The notes under the pieces were generated by a model. The model was given only the letters and a program-made list of their open reading frames with translations, searched no databases and was not told the origin of the DNA. From Aphrophora alni (Eukaryota > Arthropoda > Insecta > Hemiptera > Aphrophoridae): a DNA stretch of 64,000 nt. Both the position numbers and the translations under genes were made by a program. Position 1 is the first letter of the stretch, and the number at the start of each line of letters is the position of its first letter. The stretch is from contig OY740769.1 in NCBI GenBank assembly GCA_963513935.1, positions 107,239,762 through 107,303,761 on the forward strand, in the 5' to 3' direction. Shown here piece by piece: positions 1 to 13,434 of the stretch.

Positions 1-890
1 CGTCTGTTTACGTCATTTTTGCTGCGTTTAATTTCAAAAATAATTTTTCCGATTGAATAAAGATTTTAAAGTTTGATGTAAGGTGGTTGTTCTGTGAGAT
101 GATTTTAAACCGAAATGTACAAGAGTTGACGGTAGAAAAGTATTAAAGTTATTGTCACGTTATTCAAGAATTGTTTGCGTTTTGGTGTTGAGTGTATGAT
201 TTTCGGATTGATAAGATTGTTGCAAAAAACTCTTACGGAGTGTTAGTAAAAATATGGATTTATTCGATAAGTATGAACATTTGAAATTTAGTTTTGATTT
301 TTGGAGCGGTGTGTTAGAATTACCTGATCATATATTCCTCAAATACTAAATAAACTAACACTCCCTATATTTTTGTCTTTGAAAAATTTTTATGACGAGT
401 CAATTATATTTTCTAAGACGCCGAATTCGAATTTAATATATCTGGTTTGAAAGTAACCCTCGTACATAAAAAACACAAAAAATGTTTTTAAAATGTTCTA
501 GATACAGATTTTGTTTAAATTTATAATATTTGTACTTTTAAGGCATTGTGTTTCAATTAAACATTGAAATTTTTAACGTATTGTAAAGTATGTTCACTTT
601 AAAATTACAAACTTATGAAAGTATTGAAACTGTGACAAAATTAGGGTATCAAATTTTCGATGGTTCTTAAGTTTTTAAGCTTCTACAGGAACACATTTAG
701 ACTTTTTTCAGTATGACATCCGTATGTCTTTTTATTACAATCTATAACTCACATATTTTAACAACCTATGACTATTGATATACTGATCAATTATTAGAAC
801 CTATCTTTCAAAAATAAATTTATTTCTACTGGAAAATAAAGACTCAACAGTTTTCTCCAGGTTTCTCAACTGTAAGCGAAGTTGGGAAAT
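1..890. other. AT-rich noncoding stretch
   Basis: No reading frame, RNA gene or repeat structure recognised on either strand. Confidence 0.6.
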
Positions 891-904
891 TTTGTTTTTC
901 ATTA

Positions 905-2125
905 TAACCCAGAGCTAATTAATTATCCCATAACTTTAAGTCTGGGCATCGAGGAGCCCATATAGCCTAACCTTGTCTGATCTATAGTTCACACAATTCT
1001 CTTACCTGGAGGGCAAAGTATTTCGGTACTCCATCTTGTTGACTCATTAAGTCCCCTCATACGCAGAAGAGAAATTATTCATTCTCGAAGCATGGTCAGA
1101 TGAGCAATGTTATTGACATTGTTGCACAAAAGATCAATTGGCCAATAAGATCATTTGCAGAAATCGCTGCACATATCATTAAGTGTGGTGAGTGTTGATC
1201 CATTTCTTCATTACAATGTGGATTTACACCAGAAATAAACATTATTCCTCTGACATTTCAGACATCAGTTGATTTAAACAATAGGTTGTAGACATTCTAA
1301 ATCTAGTTACGACAAGAAATTTAACATTTTTGAATAAATGTAAAATAGCCGGTTTTACGACAAAAACACAACTCAAAAGATTTAATTTGATAATTCAAAC
1401 ATGATGCCAAGTGTCACTTTTGTTTCATTGTAATGTGTTACATTATGTACAATATGACAACTTCAAAACTAACTATGTTCTCGGAAATAAATGGCAAGAG
1501 GCCAATGTTGTTACTGATGACTAATGTACAGATCATAAACATTTTTACGATAGGTCAAACAAGTGCTCTAGTTGTCTAGTACATTTAATTGACACATTAT
1601 TACATAACTTTCTGTTAATTATGGGAAATAATACGGATTTAATTATTAGGCTAGTAAAGAATTTACATTAGTAATCAATTTATATACACTATTAAATAAC
1701 TGTATTGTCTCCAGTCTGATGGGATATGTCATACGATAAAAGACTATCCTAGCTGACGGCAGCCAAAACAGTTACACCCTTTGGTTTCAAGCCCTCTACA
1801 TGTAAGATATGTGGATTTTGTGTGTTATTATAATTATAATTATGCTTGTGTTACAGGTCCTGTTCGGTAAAATGTAGCTTCATCTGAGAATACAATTCCT
1901 TCATACCACTCGGAATCTTCATCAAGCTTTTCGAAAAAAATCCACTCGTCTGTCTGGGTCATCTTCCAATAGTCCTTGAACTAAATTTGTTTTATACCTT
2001 TGCTTGGTAAATTGCTTGGCATACATTTGAACTGACGACTTTGGTATTCCACTAGAGGATGAATTAAGATAGTATTTTCTCAGTGAATTAGGCCTGTTTG
2101 GATATTTCACTAAGGGTGTAATCTC
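905..2125 (-). pseudogene. Decayed mariner/IS630-like transposase, copy 1
   Basis: This is a broken DNA transposase read on the minus strand. The N-terminal part (about 2,110 down to 1,850) ends with LVQGLLEDDPDRRVDFF; after a frame change comes a stretch containing SDEATF, which matches the surroundings of the first catalytic Asp in mariner/IS630-like transposases. The later part (about 1,090 down to 930) contains QQDGVPKYFALQVREL and a degenerate PDLK, matching the second-Asp region (QDGA-type) and the SPDLTP region of that superfamily. About 500 bp between the two parts shows no similarity and may be an insertion. Several stops and frame changes make it non-functional. Related to the three other copies in this window but clearly not identical. 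Terminal inverted repeats were not found. Confidence 0.7.
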
Positions 2126-2129
2126 TTCA

Positions 2130-3245
2130 TAATCTGTGTTAGAATATTTTTGAAACTAATCCAGTTTCTTATAGCATAGTTTCCAATTTGTGATTTGATT
2201 TTCTTGATGGAGGAGGGTAGATTCTTTGAAAATACATCATGGCTCCATATTCATTTTATAACAAAAGCCCAAGAACAACATTTCACTTTTAGTTCAACTG
2301 AAAAATTCATCATTTCGAGGTTAGATATCACACATAGACTGATTGAACACAACTACCAAATTATTTCATTGTTATGTGTAAACAAAACAACAAACTGAAC
2401 GAGATGGCAATGCATATTTTAACTGCATTGCATTGTTGGATGAAATGGTTCTACTCAGAAGATAATGTTCCTTTTGTTTTTCCGCCTTTATGTTTTGATA
2501 AACCATAAAAAAATGAAACTCGAAGGTACATTTTTACATATCTATATAATATAACTGTAAAGTGTCAAGTTTGTAGAGTGTTTCGTATGTCTGACATATT
2601 AATTCAAAAATGGGCATTTTCTTCGTGTGACACCCAGTACATGTAAGGGTAAGAATTTTGGAAGTTTATTTTAAATATCTGTTGTCATTCTTGAGATATT
2701 GATTAAAATGTGTTATTTGTTTTAAGTTTCAATCAAATGGTAATTCTGGATTAATATTATTGTACCTTAACCTCATCTATGAGCCAACTTTAGCGTGGCG
2801 TGACTCTCCTTGACAAGTTCGTGACCAGCGACATACCTACCCACGTCTGTGATCATTATTTAGAGTTAAATCCGTCGCGGTAATTAATTTAATTCGCGAT
2901 AGAAAGAGAGAAATGTCCAATTATATTTCTATGATTAATACAATTTTTAACAACCAAACACGACACTGAAAGATCAATCCTATTTTGTCTAGTCAGAACT
3001 AATCGTTGAAAATTTACCATTGCAAAAGAGTTTTAGGCTTATTTTAGAAACAGTTAGCAATATTGAAATACAGCTTTCAGTAGAGAACATACAATACTTT
3101 ACATAAAACAGCATTTTGCTGTGAGAATAAGTTAATTTCCAATACATAGGGTCGCTCTTTAGTTTTATAGTTAAAAATATCATAAGGAGCTGGAGTTATA
3201 AAAGGGATACTTGGGTACGTAGGTAACTAAAATGTAGGTCAGAGT
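2130..3245. other. AT-rich noncoding stretch with a short shared repeat
   Basis: No gene seen. About 2,775-2,815 contains CATCTATGAGCCA followed by GTGGCGTGAC. The same two blocks occur in inverted orientation at about 13,960-14,040 with roughly 45 extra bases between them, so this looks like an internally deleted copy of a dispersed repeat. Confidence 0.4.
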
Positions 3246-3247
3246 GA

Positions 3248-3840
3248 TTAGCGTAGTATTTCTTGGACACTGCTGTAACGATTGAGTTCTTTGTCATGGT
3301 CAATCTCAGACTGTTGTTTTATGCATAACATTCGCAGAACGTTGTTTGCGAGAGAAAACTGTATCCTCACACCCCCACCTCCTGATGAAAAAAAACGGAC
3401 ATACTTTTTAGAAAATTCCAGTTTGAGAAACTCTCGAATGGTGTGCGACAATACGGGTGCTCCATCTAAAACTGTCATCTAATATGAGGGATGACAGTGT
3501 TCTTCAAGATATTCTTATAAGGCTCCACCAGTAACAGTGACATTAAGAAACAAAAATGAGACCAAAGATACGGTGAAAATAGGCCACCTCAAACTGTCAC
3601 ACCTGGGTCGGTATGTTACTATTTAATGGTTATGGAGGAAACCTATGAATAGTAAACATCATCATGACAGGTTACAACTCCGGACATTCAAGGAAACTTC
3701 ATCCAGTCGCAGGGTTTTTATCAGGACTCTAGTTCCTTCGTTTAGTAAAATTTAACAAAACTGAAGACGCCAGTCAGAGTCATCCTTCGGTAAACTATGG
3801 ATGAGTCTCGGACGATACAGCTTCAAATCAACGACTTTGT
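3248..3840 (-). pseudogene. Decayed mariner/IS630-like transposase, copy 2
   Basis: On the minus strand the translation runs from about 3,835 to 3,250 with frame changes and stops. Recognisable blocks in order are LIHSLPKDDSDWRLQFC (the EDDPDRR.EFC-like region), LDEVSL (position of SDEA.F), TVTGGA with LEEH (the TVTG..YL.ML region), and DGAPVLSHTIREFL (the QDGAPPH...VREFL region with the second catalytic Asp). Order and spacing fit a mariner/IS630-like transposase of the kind common in insects. The N-terminal DNA-binding domain and both terminal inverted repeats were not found. It lies about 1.1 kb from copy 1 in the same orientation, but overlapping parts of the protein are present in both, so they are separate insertions. 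Confidence 0.6.
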
Positions 3841-3849
3841 AACAACTAC

Positions 3850-5030
3850 AAATACTTTCTAGAAATGTCAAATTCATACTATACTTTACGTGAGGATTTC
3901 TCCAAGATATTTATGAAAATTTCATTAACTAACCCGTACATTAAACTCAGTTGTTACAGTGACTGTTTGACGGTTGTGTACAGAACCTGTTGTTTTAATT
4001 TTATCACGAATTTTGTAATTGTTTTGTTTTATGAAAGGCCTATATCTGTTCTACATTTTCCCTCCCATTCATTGTAAAGAGTTTCAGCGTTCTAAAACTT
4101 CCATTCTGATTCAAGATTTAATTGAATTCTCAAAGATTAATTTTTCAGCCATTTTTAAACAATCAGGACTGAAATTGAACCAATAATAGTGTTACGTAAA
4201 GGATCATTATACCATATACAAAACTAGCTGCAATTTTAGACGAATATAAGCCTTCAATTAAAACTTAAATATTTAGTTGTAATTAATGTAGAAATTTCAA
4301 CAAAAAATTTGTCTTCACAATTATATTTTTTAATAATTATTTTTAATAATTTTCAACCCTTTTGATTAGTTAAATCTTGCTTGGTTTTCTAATTAGAAAC
4401 ATTACGTTAAGTTGATTTTGTAAACGGTTAAAAAAAACATGACTTTAAATTTGTTTAAATATTTTTCCAACACATGTACCTAACTAATCGTAAAACATTT
4501 TGTTCACAACAACACTGGCTAAAAAAAAGGTCGCTTTAGCGGAAATCAATAAAATATTTTAAAAATGCTGGGGGGGGGGGAGGGACATCTACCGACATTT
4601 TGATTTTTCTGGCTAACAAATTAAAATTTATACATTGCACTGAATGTGTTTTCAAATTTTAGAGAAATCAGAAAACTTGTTTTAATTTGGATTTTCTCTT
4701 TAATATATGTTTATAAATTTTTGTTAAATTTATAATTATAATCGTAAATTATTTCTCTAACTTGACCACCTGGTTTACTCTACTCATCTCATAATAACAA
4801 AACATTACTTGAAATGTAATCTCATAAATAGACCCTAATCGTTATCGATTTCAATAAATCATTTTAACCATTCTTTTTTATTGTTATAAAAACTCTATTT
4901 ATGAGGAAAAGTGTCTAACCGAAAACCAATTTATTATATTTAAAGTTTTCTGTATCTAGGTTTTATCTAGACTTAAATGAAATTAGAACTCAGATGGTAT
5001 TTACGTTGTTATTCAAGAGTTCTATTGGTA
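3850..5030. other. AT-rich noncoding stretch
   Basis: No gene seen. Contains an 11-base G tract at 4,570-4,580. Confidence 0.6.
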
Positions 5031-5037
5031 TTATAAC

Positions 5038-5118
5038 ATATAAATTATGTATATATGAAGTAACATATTATTTTATATGTTACCATAACATATTATATAT
5101 TATGGTATATATAACACA
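5038..5118. repeat. Cluster of short AT-rich palindromes
   Basis: GTAACATA...TATGTTAC (about 5,060-5,083) and CCATAA...TTATGG (about 5,085-5,108) are adjacent perfect inverted repeats with short loops. They sit just left of copy A of a dispersed repeat. Such tracts may extrude as cruciforms; nothing more can be said. Confidence 0.5.
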
Positions 5119-5127
5119 CATATATAA

Positions 5128-5322
5128 TGTTAATGATTTTGGGTTCTTTTTTACAAATTACTGATAACCAATTTTTCTCCTATTACATACGATTTGGTAC
5201 ATACCAAGCTATAAAACCTTGTCCACGGTTCATTTTTATTTTTTGACCACTCTCGATTCTCGACTAGGATTTCTTATACTTTGGTTTTATTGCTTGATTT
5301 TTGAGAATTTTTACAATGCCTG
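5128..5322 (+). repeat. Dispersed repeat, copy A (fragment)
   Basis: Starts at GTTAATGATTTTGGGTTC and ends at TTTACAATGCCTG. The same sequence, with scattered differences, occurs on the plus strand at about 15,137-15,360 (copy C) and on the minus strand at about 9,825-10,055 (copy B). Copy A lacks the flanking material that B and C share, and ends in a TA microsatellite. Confidence 0.75.
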
Positions 5323-5355
5323 TATATATAATAAATATATATATATATATATATA
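5322..5355. repeat. (TA)n microsatellite
   Basis: Near-perfect TA dinucleotide run interrupted once by AATAA; abuts repeat copy A. Confidence 0.9.
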
Positions 5356-5359
5356 CTTA

Positions 5360-5875
5360 TTGGTATCTCTTATATATTTATTGCTATTATTGTATTTTTG
5401 ACCAAATTAGTTGCAACACAGAATTATTATGAATGTTTCCTCTAGCAGTTTTCTAGTATGGTTTGAAATATATAATCACTAATAAAAATAATCCATGTAT
5501 TAAATAAAGGGAAAACGTATTTAACTTATTAATTTGTTCACTGGGTGTCTAGGGAGAGCGAGCGCTAAGTGGTACTAAGTGCTATATTACGTGGGCAGTG
5601 ACTATAAGCACAGTAAGTACCTCTTTATTTATGTCACCACCAGGTCCTAAGATAATGTTGTAAAAGACTTCTCTTTTAAATACAGAGATATTTCCTTTCT
5701 TTTAAGACATTGTTGTTCTACAGGAGACTTAATATTTTAAAGTAACTCACAAATATCACTTTATGCGATATAATATAAAATCGTTTAAAATCAGTACACA
5801 TATACGAAACTATTTCTCTCTATTTCTAATACACACAAAAATATATTGTATGCAACCTGTTAAAGTTTAGCTCTT
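5360..5875. other. AT-rich noncoding stretch
   Basis: No gene or clear repeat seen. Confidence 0.6.
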
Positions 5876-5879
5876 TGAC

Positions 5880-6125
5880 GATTCCGTGTACTGGCCTCCA
5901 TATACCCTCTAGAGCAACCTTCAGGGCTTAATGAGTACGGGCTTGATAACCCCAAAGATCCTACCTTTCTCATGTAGTCTTAGATTAGATTCCTCTCTTT
6001 CAGCTTTCTATAATGGTCTCGCTTGTCCAACTCTCGTTTTCTTCCGACCCTCACTCTGTTATTTATTATGCATTCCAGGCTAGGGATCTTTATTTTATGT
6101 TGTCTTCTTCCTTTTTCATAAGACA
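5880..6125. repeat. Dispersed repeat with GAGTACGGGCTTG core, copy 1
   Basis: Contains TGAGTACGGGCTTGATAACCCC followed by a pyrimidine-rich stretch with GTAGTCTTAGATTAGATTC. A related block, TGAGTACGGGCTTGGCAATCCC with GTAGTTTTGTTTTAGATTC, occurs at about 54,060-54,140. This shared order suggests one short interspersed repeat family; its class is unknown. Confidence 0.5.
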
Positions 6126-7680
6126 ATGATAACTGATTTTTTTAATTAATTTATTTATTTTTTTTATTTTATTTTTTATAAACAACAATAACAAATATAT
6201 ATATATATATATATATTCAGTGATATCTCCAGTAGATCAGATGTTTGACGCCTCACTAACTACTTAGTCTCACTAACTACTACTCCGTAGTGGAGGTGGT
6301 TTACTGTCTTCCACCAGCACAACTAAAATGGTAAGTAGTTGATAGAACCACGAGGTATTTTACTTTATCTTCATGGTTGGTTTACTTCTAGGATGGCTTG
6401 TTGATCTCAAATACACCTGCAATATGATTTATTGAGCTTCTACGGCTTTGAAGTCAAATATTTTATGATTGATTAAATAATTGTAAACGTAGTCATCTAC
6501 GTATTCTCTCTCTTCTTAGTTACGTAATGAACATTTATATCCCCCCCCCACATCAATCGAATCCTTAGTTAATGATATTCAACTTGTGACATTTGATTTT
6601 GGGTAAATTTTATAAAAGTAAGAGGTACTAAAAATTAAATTAAACATAAGTCTCATTAGAAGCTCATCCGATGATTTTTTTTTAACGCTAATGGTATTAC
6701 TTTATTGTTTGTTACTATCTTAAGTACTTGTTTTAACTTTATCATTGTAAGTCTTTGAGTGTTCTATGTAAGGGTTTAATAAAACAAGAAAGTTGGGGTT
6801 AAAGAGTTGAGCAAAGCCCAGCGATATTTAACCTCTGTCAGCTTTTTTTTTATTAATGTTACTTGTATAATATTTATTTACAACCTTTAACATACTTATT
6901 ACTTCCTATAATTCTCTTTTATTGTCAATGGTTAGACTTAATGATATATCGATAACCCTTACGTCTGGCGGTAAAAACTTGTTTAGATTCTTTACTTGAT
7001 TTTAAATTAATTTTTTTGCATAATTAAAGTAATTATAACAAAAAAAGTCGAACAACAAGACATGTTTTCTCAGTTTAAAATACTCGTAATTGATTTGTAT
7101 TTATATTTTTCTATGCTGGTAAGGTAATTAAATATATAATTTCATTTGTTGATTTTATCATTTTAAATACAATTAGCTACAACAGAATATTAAGTAAAAG
7201 TAAAACATTATTACAAAACAATATAATTTTAAAAGTTTACAGTAACAATCCTAAAAAATAATATCGCCTCTTTGTTATTTATGTAATATCTACTTAAATA
7301 ACAATAAGTCTACTTTTAGTTTGATACTTTACTTATTTGAAATAAGTAAGCGACATATTCTCGACACTTTTACACTAAGCGAAGTGGTGGATAATTCGAA
7401 GATTATATTGAGGTTGTTATTGATGTTTTAAGAAGAGTGTTTGTGTATAGAAGGAATGATAGGTAATGTGTTTTGTAACATAAGTAAATATAAATAAATT
7501 TATAGTATTAAAATAATAATAATAATAATAAACATAAAAATGTCACCTTCTTACAATTAATTACAATTGAACTTCAGTAAATAAATAAAATATTTATGTT
7601 TTATAAAAATAAGTAAATAAATACAATGGAATTTCAAATAAATAGTAAAATTAAAATAAATAAATATAATATAACCAAAC
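6126..7680. other. AT-rich noncoding stretch with microsatellites
   Basis: No gene seen. Holds a (TA)n run at about 6,194-6,216, a C9 tract at 6,541-6,549 and an (AAT)n run at about 7,510-7,531. Confidence 0.6.
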
Positions 7681-7912
7681 GAATGAAAACACAATTTTCC
7701 ACAGAAATCACTTTATTTATGTAACACAAATAAAAGACGACATTTCAATGACAAAGTCATCATCCACAGCTGCTCCATTAACACATAAATGAATTGTCAG
7801 TAGGGTTTGTATGTATGTAGTAGCTGAGGATGATGACTTTGTCATTGAAACGTCGCCTTGTATTTGAGTTACATAAATAAAGTGATTTCTTGTGAAACGT
7901 TGTGTTCTCATT
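7681..7912. repeat. Foldback (hairpin) element 1
   Basis: The left arm (about 7,681-7,774) is the reverse complement, with scattered mismatches, of the right arm (about 7,819-7,912), separated by a loop of about 45 bases. A transcript would fold into a hairpin of roughly 90 bp. The right arm holds CTGAGGATGATGACTTTGTC followed by ATTGAAACGTCG (7,824-7,855), closely matching the right arm of foldback element 2 at 23,512-23,543. No protein is encoded. It could be a MITE-like foldback transposon or an inverted duplication of a short repeat. Confidence 0.85.
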
Positions 7913-9420
7913 TATTTTGTTATTGAAGTTTTCACAAGTGTACCTCATTACATATGATTACATATAGTACAATCAATAAAAATCAATTTGTAGGAAGAAG
8001 GCAGTAAAAAGATGCAAATAAAATAAAAATAAAATATTTAAAACCAGACAATAAATGTTGATTCACTAATTACATAATTAGAAAATATATAAATTTAAAG
8101 AAAAGAAAGTTTATTTATAGCAGAAAATAGAGTATTAAAAAAAAAATAGTTTTAAACAAATCTGGAGGAAGACTTTAAAAAAATGTAAGTGAATATTTGA
8201 TTCCTGAATAAAATAAAATTATAAACATATAGTAAATATCTCTGACGACAACAAAAAAAAGTGTAAAAAACCAAACAAAAGAAAACTGCTCTTTTTATAA
8301 CTATCTAAAATTATTGTTTAAATTCTATATTTTGCACAAAATAAAATTGTTAAAAATGAAATACTCTTATTAATTTTTTATTTCTTTATGTTTTGTAGTT
8401 TAGGCAGAAAACCTTTCATCATCTCCTTATAACAAAAGAAAGGAAAGAAAGTTTAAAGAACTTAATATATAATATGATGTATTTTTAGAGTTCTACATTT
8501 GAATTTGAAACTACTAGTTTTATTTACTTAGTACGAAATGTAACGAAAATGAAAAATAAAAGTAACATTTCGTAAGAACAAAAATTATATATGTTTTTAT
8601 TAGATACTGAATTCAAGTTTGACATCATTTTATAAATAAAAAAATAAAAAGTAACGGGATGATTGTTTCAAAAATCTTTAAAATTTATTTCCCCTTTATT
8701 ATTGACATTTAAAATACGAGTCTTTTTACCAAACAAAATACAAGTAGTTTTTAAAAGCTTGATGTAGTACAAGTTGTGTGTTGATGAATGGTTGTTTTCT
8801 GTGAATTTACATCCAATTACGAAACCCTAATTCTTCTGTATGATCCAATTATGGCAAATAACAACAGACATTTTGTCGTCAGCCGTATTGAAAATAACCA
8901 AAACACTCCATTAGTTCAATTTACCAAGCATAGAACATGTGTTGTCAACAATTCATCATCACTTATTCATGTGTGTGAAGTTCACATTTAATTTTTAAGT
9001 ATTTTCTTGGTAATAAAAACTTTAAGTTCAAATATTTGGTAACACCATTTAATATAGTTTTATAGGTATGGCTACTGTTATAAGTATATAATATAATATT
9101 ACTTTGATCAGCTTTTATTCCCATTTTTTTGTGGAAGAGAGAATGTTTTAAATTAAAAATCTTTTTATACAAACTTGACAATTTTTTATTTTTTACACGA
9201 TTATTGTTTCAAATGCTTGTTTCAAATCTGCTATATTTTATACTATTTTCTTCTTTTGGTAGTCTAGTTATACAGTGAAAACCTGAGTTTTGAATTTGGA
9301 CATGCTATTTTGTTGGCAAAACTATGCTTTTTGGTTAAAACACCTAGTCGTTACCACAACCCGGAGGGCTAAATCAATTCTAATGAGATTTTAAATATTC
9401 TCTTCCTTCATTATTATAGT
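7913..9420. other. AT-rich noncoding stretch
   Basis: No gene seen; several A-rich runs and short frames with no recognisable protein. Confidence 0.6.
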
Positions 9421-9429
9421 TGTGGACCA

Positions 9430-11235
9430 AGAAGCCGTATTTGTTATAAAAATTGACATTTTCGACACCTAGATGGCGTGTGCAGAGTCTGGGTGTTTTG
9501 AATTATAGTATTCCTAAATAGACACGTGTATTTTTATTAATGTTTTAGTAGTGTTTTTTGTTATTAGTGGCGTTTAGGATTTTTTTTTTTTAAGTAGCTT
9601 TGTTAGTTTAGTTATCATTGCCTAGTTGGGAAATTTAAAGTTGGAATAATTTTAAAAACATAAATCAAAGAACTGTGTTTTTACTTCATGATCTTATACA
9701 AGTAACGTGTAGTTTATAGAAAAATCATACAAATATATAACATTGAAAAATGAAACGTAAAACTCTAAATTACAATAATGACGTCATATCGTTCTTAATT
9801 TTAATTTAATTTAATTATGTGTATACAGACTTTGTAAAAAATTCTCAAAAACCAAGTAATAAAACCAAAGTATAAGAAACCCGAGTTGAGAGTCAAGAGT
9901 GGTCAAAAAATGAAAATGAACCGTAGAAGCCAACACCATAGTTTAGATATTTCGAAATGGGTTTTATGGTTTGGTATGTACCAAACCGTATGTAATAAGA
10001 GAAAAATTGGTTATGAGTAATTTGTAAAAAAGAACCCAAAATCATTAACATTCACAATTAACTAAAATAAAGTGGTCAAAAAATGTGCATTTAGTTATTA
10101 GATATTTAAATGAAAGTATTTGAATTTAGCAGATAAATACATTAAATGCCTATTACGTAGTACATAGAAAGTGAATTTTCTGATATTATTAGTAAAAAAA
10201 TGAGGTTATATAGAGTGTAATAGATTGTATAAAGAAAACAATAATATGAGGCCTTAGGTAAACCGAGAGAGAAAAACGTGGTTTGTATATATGAAAAAGA
10301 AAAGAAATACAAAACCTAGAATAAAGGAAAAGTTGATTTAGATTTGTTTTGAAAAGAAAATAGAATAATTAAAAACAATAAATAAATATGTCGCAAGTAA
10401 AGTATACACATCAAGAATTTATTATATCTCGTAAAGAAGATGATGTACACGGCAGGCAAGAAGTTTTGTATAAAGTAACTAAACACGAAAACAAGTTAGG
10501 TATACTGTCACTTTGTATGCAACAGAGAAGACAGATGGATTAAACTTTGTAAACTGTTTTTAAAATGATCAACATGAGATGAGATTGTAGAGGTAGCTGT
10601 AAGGGAAGTGATAAATTAAGTCAATGGAGTTTGTTCCATCTCAAATGAATTGAATGTAGTACAGACCAGATATAACATCTTGTCATGTGAAAACTGCATA
10701 TAGTTCTTCTCCATTAAAATATGCATCTTGTGAACAGTATGTTTTTTCCCATTTGTTGACAAAAACCTAGTATTTATTAATTTTATTATTTTATATGATT
10801 TACATAGAAATGGGTGCAATGGGTATGTATTTGGAAATGGGTGCTATGTATTTACATAGAAATGGATAAATGATTTACATTACATCTAGTAACGGTTGCA
10901 GTCAAAAAAGGAGATACCGCTTGGTCTGTGTCATCGTACTAACAAAACAAGAAGAGCATAAAATAGAGAAATCTAACCTTCAAATATTTGATACTTGCGA
11001 CAATCATATTTTGGATTTTTTAAAAATAATTTATGTTTAAAATGAATAATTTTATAAGTCTATTTGAATATATAACATATCCTGGCCTAAGCCTACCTAT
11101 CGAGTTTTTGGTAAACATAAATGTAGATCATATTTGAGCTTGCAATGATCACCACAAATAGGTTAAGTTAGGTTATTATATATCTACTAAAATTGCAGTA
11201 TTACTTCAATTAGTTACTGTTTGATGTACAATAAA
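9430..11235 (-). repeat. Large inverted-repeat arm, left (copy B)
   Basis: Reverse-complement similarity to 14,340-15,745 is visible in collinear blocks. GACACGTGTATTTTTATTAA near 9,520 pairs with its complement near 15,665. TTTGGTATGTACCAAAC near 9,980 pairs with the block near 15,210. AGGCCTTAGGTAAACCGAGA near 10,250 pairs with the one near 14,950, and CCTTCAAATATTTGATACTTG near 10,978 with the one near 14,775. AAAATTGCAGTATTACTTC near 11,190 pairs with the one near 14,390. Divergence is substantial, so this is an old repeat. No open reading frame is conserved between the arms. Confidence 0.8.
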
Positions 11236-11238
11236 TAT

Positions 11239-12815
11239 AATACACAAGTACCGAATATTTTAATAACTTCAGGGTCGAAATAGAACAAAAATAGAGTGAT
11301 ATTACCTAAGACCAAATAAAGAAAGCCGAAATCTCGGGATATTAGGCATCCCTTATCAATATTTACTTGAAACTTCTTTCCTAAAACTACATTAATTGTT
11401 TAAGAATTTTTTCCCATAATTTGGCACCACTTATTAGTTGTATAGCAACCACAGATATAAAAGTTATAAAAACATATCTAGATGTTTTATTATCAAATAT
11501 TAACGATATTGAAATTTTTACATTAGCCCAAAACTGCTTCCTTTGTTTTCCGACTACGCTTTATACATAACACTTTACACGTGGTGTTAAATGTTTCTGT
11601 AACACTTTATATAATTTTAAAACAACGCATATATCAAAACATAATTATTTCACATCTTTCACATTTTTTAACCAAGTAAATGTTATTTGTGATTTCCCCC
11701 CCCCCCACCTCCTCAAATTTTACCAAACTTGTCACCAGTTTCACTTGTTTTTTAAATTTTCGGCCTATCTCTTGGCTTTTGGCCTAACGATTTTACTTTT
11801 ATGGAGTGTTCGGAGACACTCTGTCCAGCACTTTCATCAAGTCTGTCACACAACTTCCATTTTAAGTTTTCTTTGTTATAAACTAAATTACATTGTAAAT
11901 AATTTCACGAGTTTTACTTTTAAATACTTTCAGTTATAATTTATTCACGTTGTAACTAATACAAGAACCTGAGTTATAACGGGAGATGGTGACACTGTGC
12001 AACATATAACAACACTGACTGAAGTTTACAACATATTTAAGATTTAATAATCCTGTTTGTTAGTGACTCAATGTAATTCACCCAAGCCATACACTTTTCT
12101 AGTTGCGCTGGCTGTGGTATTTTTTGTTTTCCAAATTATTGAGTATAAGTCATCTAAAGTAAGCAGCTAATATGTTACTAGGACTCACGTATACGATACC
12201 ATCTTCCTGTCATTCTCTCCTGTACTATAGGTCTACCAGACAGAAAGAAACCTGCGCAGAAACGTCATTTAGAGAGTGGCTTTCGCACGCATGTAGGGGC
12301 GATGGCGGGGAGGGGATTGGAGCGGTGATGGGGATAAATTGTTATATTTTTGCCACACTATAAAGAAATTTAAAACCTATAATATAATTTCTTTTTACGT
12401 CTTTTACTTTGTAAAATATTTAAATTTACTAATTGTAGTTGTCAGGAACATAAACAATACAAATTCACAGTTTTTTAGCGCTGTAGTAGGTTTGAAAAAG
12501 AAAATATTAAGCCCTACGCAATGAAACAGCGGTCTGGTATATCTGGGTTAACTCGGGTTCTCCCTCTCCCACCTCAGTTCTACCTGAGCGAGACACAACA
12601 GGCGCGCTGTTCTTTTATTAGCGGTACCCCTATAGTACCGTGTTCATATAGTTGTTGAAGTGAATACATTGTACCTAATGTGCTCTGACTGTACGCTCAC
12701 ATAATATAGTCCCATAACAAGTCCAGAAGCATCTATGGATCAGAACTAGTTGACCATTCTGTTTTTTGCTATACTTACATAATTTTGATAAAATGGTGCT
12801 ACATTTAAATAAATA
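11239..12815. other. Segment interrupting the left repeat arm
   Basis: The inverted-repeat similarity stops at about 11,235 and resumes at about 12,816, so this 1.6 kb looks inserted. The nine bases AATAAATAT occur at both borders (about 11,230 and 12,808), which could be a target-site duplication. No inverted ends and no coding sequence were found. It includes a C11 tract (11,696-11,706) and a locally GC-richer patch (about 12,230-12,640). Confidence 0.35.
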
Positions 12816-12862
12816 TTAGACTCCCTTTGTTACTTATAAGAGTGCAGAGTTCCATAGAATTA
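12816..12862 (-). repeat. Continuation of the left repeat arm
   Basis: CTCCCTTTGTTACTTATAAG followed by AGTGCAGAGTTCCA is the inverted counterpart of 14,318-14,355 in the right arm. It restores the similarity broken at about 11,235. Confidence 0.65.
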
Positions 12863-13434
12863 TCAGGAAATCGCAGGATTATAGAATATAATTTGTGAAA
12901 TATTTTAGAATTATGTCTTCGACATTTTAAAATTTGATATATATTTTTCCCAGTCAGTAAAAATCTAAGGAGTAGTTGGGTATTCGTCTATTTTAAAAAT
13001 GGCGGACAGTGCCATATACTATCTGATCATTCACTACTTGTTTTCGTATGATGACAACTCTCGTCAGTAGTAAAGGATCTCACAGCTTCCAAGAGGTCAG
13101 AAAGAGACCCTCATCTATCTGGAATTTAAGTTATTTAAACAGTTTAATTTTTAATTTTAATAAAAATAATTCATTATATTTTTAAAGCAAAAATAACAAT
13201 CAGTAACAATAAGTGAATACAATAAAGTCAGGTCAATGAAAACTGCAACAAATATCTCATTCAGAATGCTATTTACCATAAATGACTTTCAGTTCTCGTC
13301 ATTATCTTTGACTGTGTCCAACTATTGGTCATTTGACTCTCAAGGGCGATCGCGTAAAGCAAGATAAGTGCACAGTAAGTCAAGAAAGTCAAATAATGTT
13401 TTTAAGTAGCAAATCTGTTTATAACATAAAATTC
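12863..13434. other. AT-rich noncoding stretch
   Basis: No gene or repeat recognised. Confidence 0.6.

Noticed and set aside
7824..7855. Hammerhead ribozyme in the foldback core (CTGAGGA ... GAAAC)
   Set aside because: CUGANGA and GAAA are present and a GATGAC/GTCATT stem lies between, but an extra base breaks the junction, the copy at 23.5 kb cannot form stem II, and no cleavage site with stems I and III could be placed. A covariance search would settle it.
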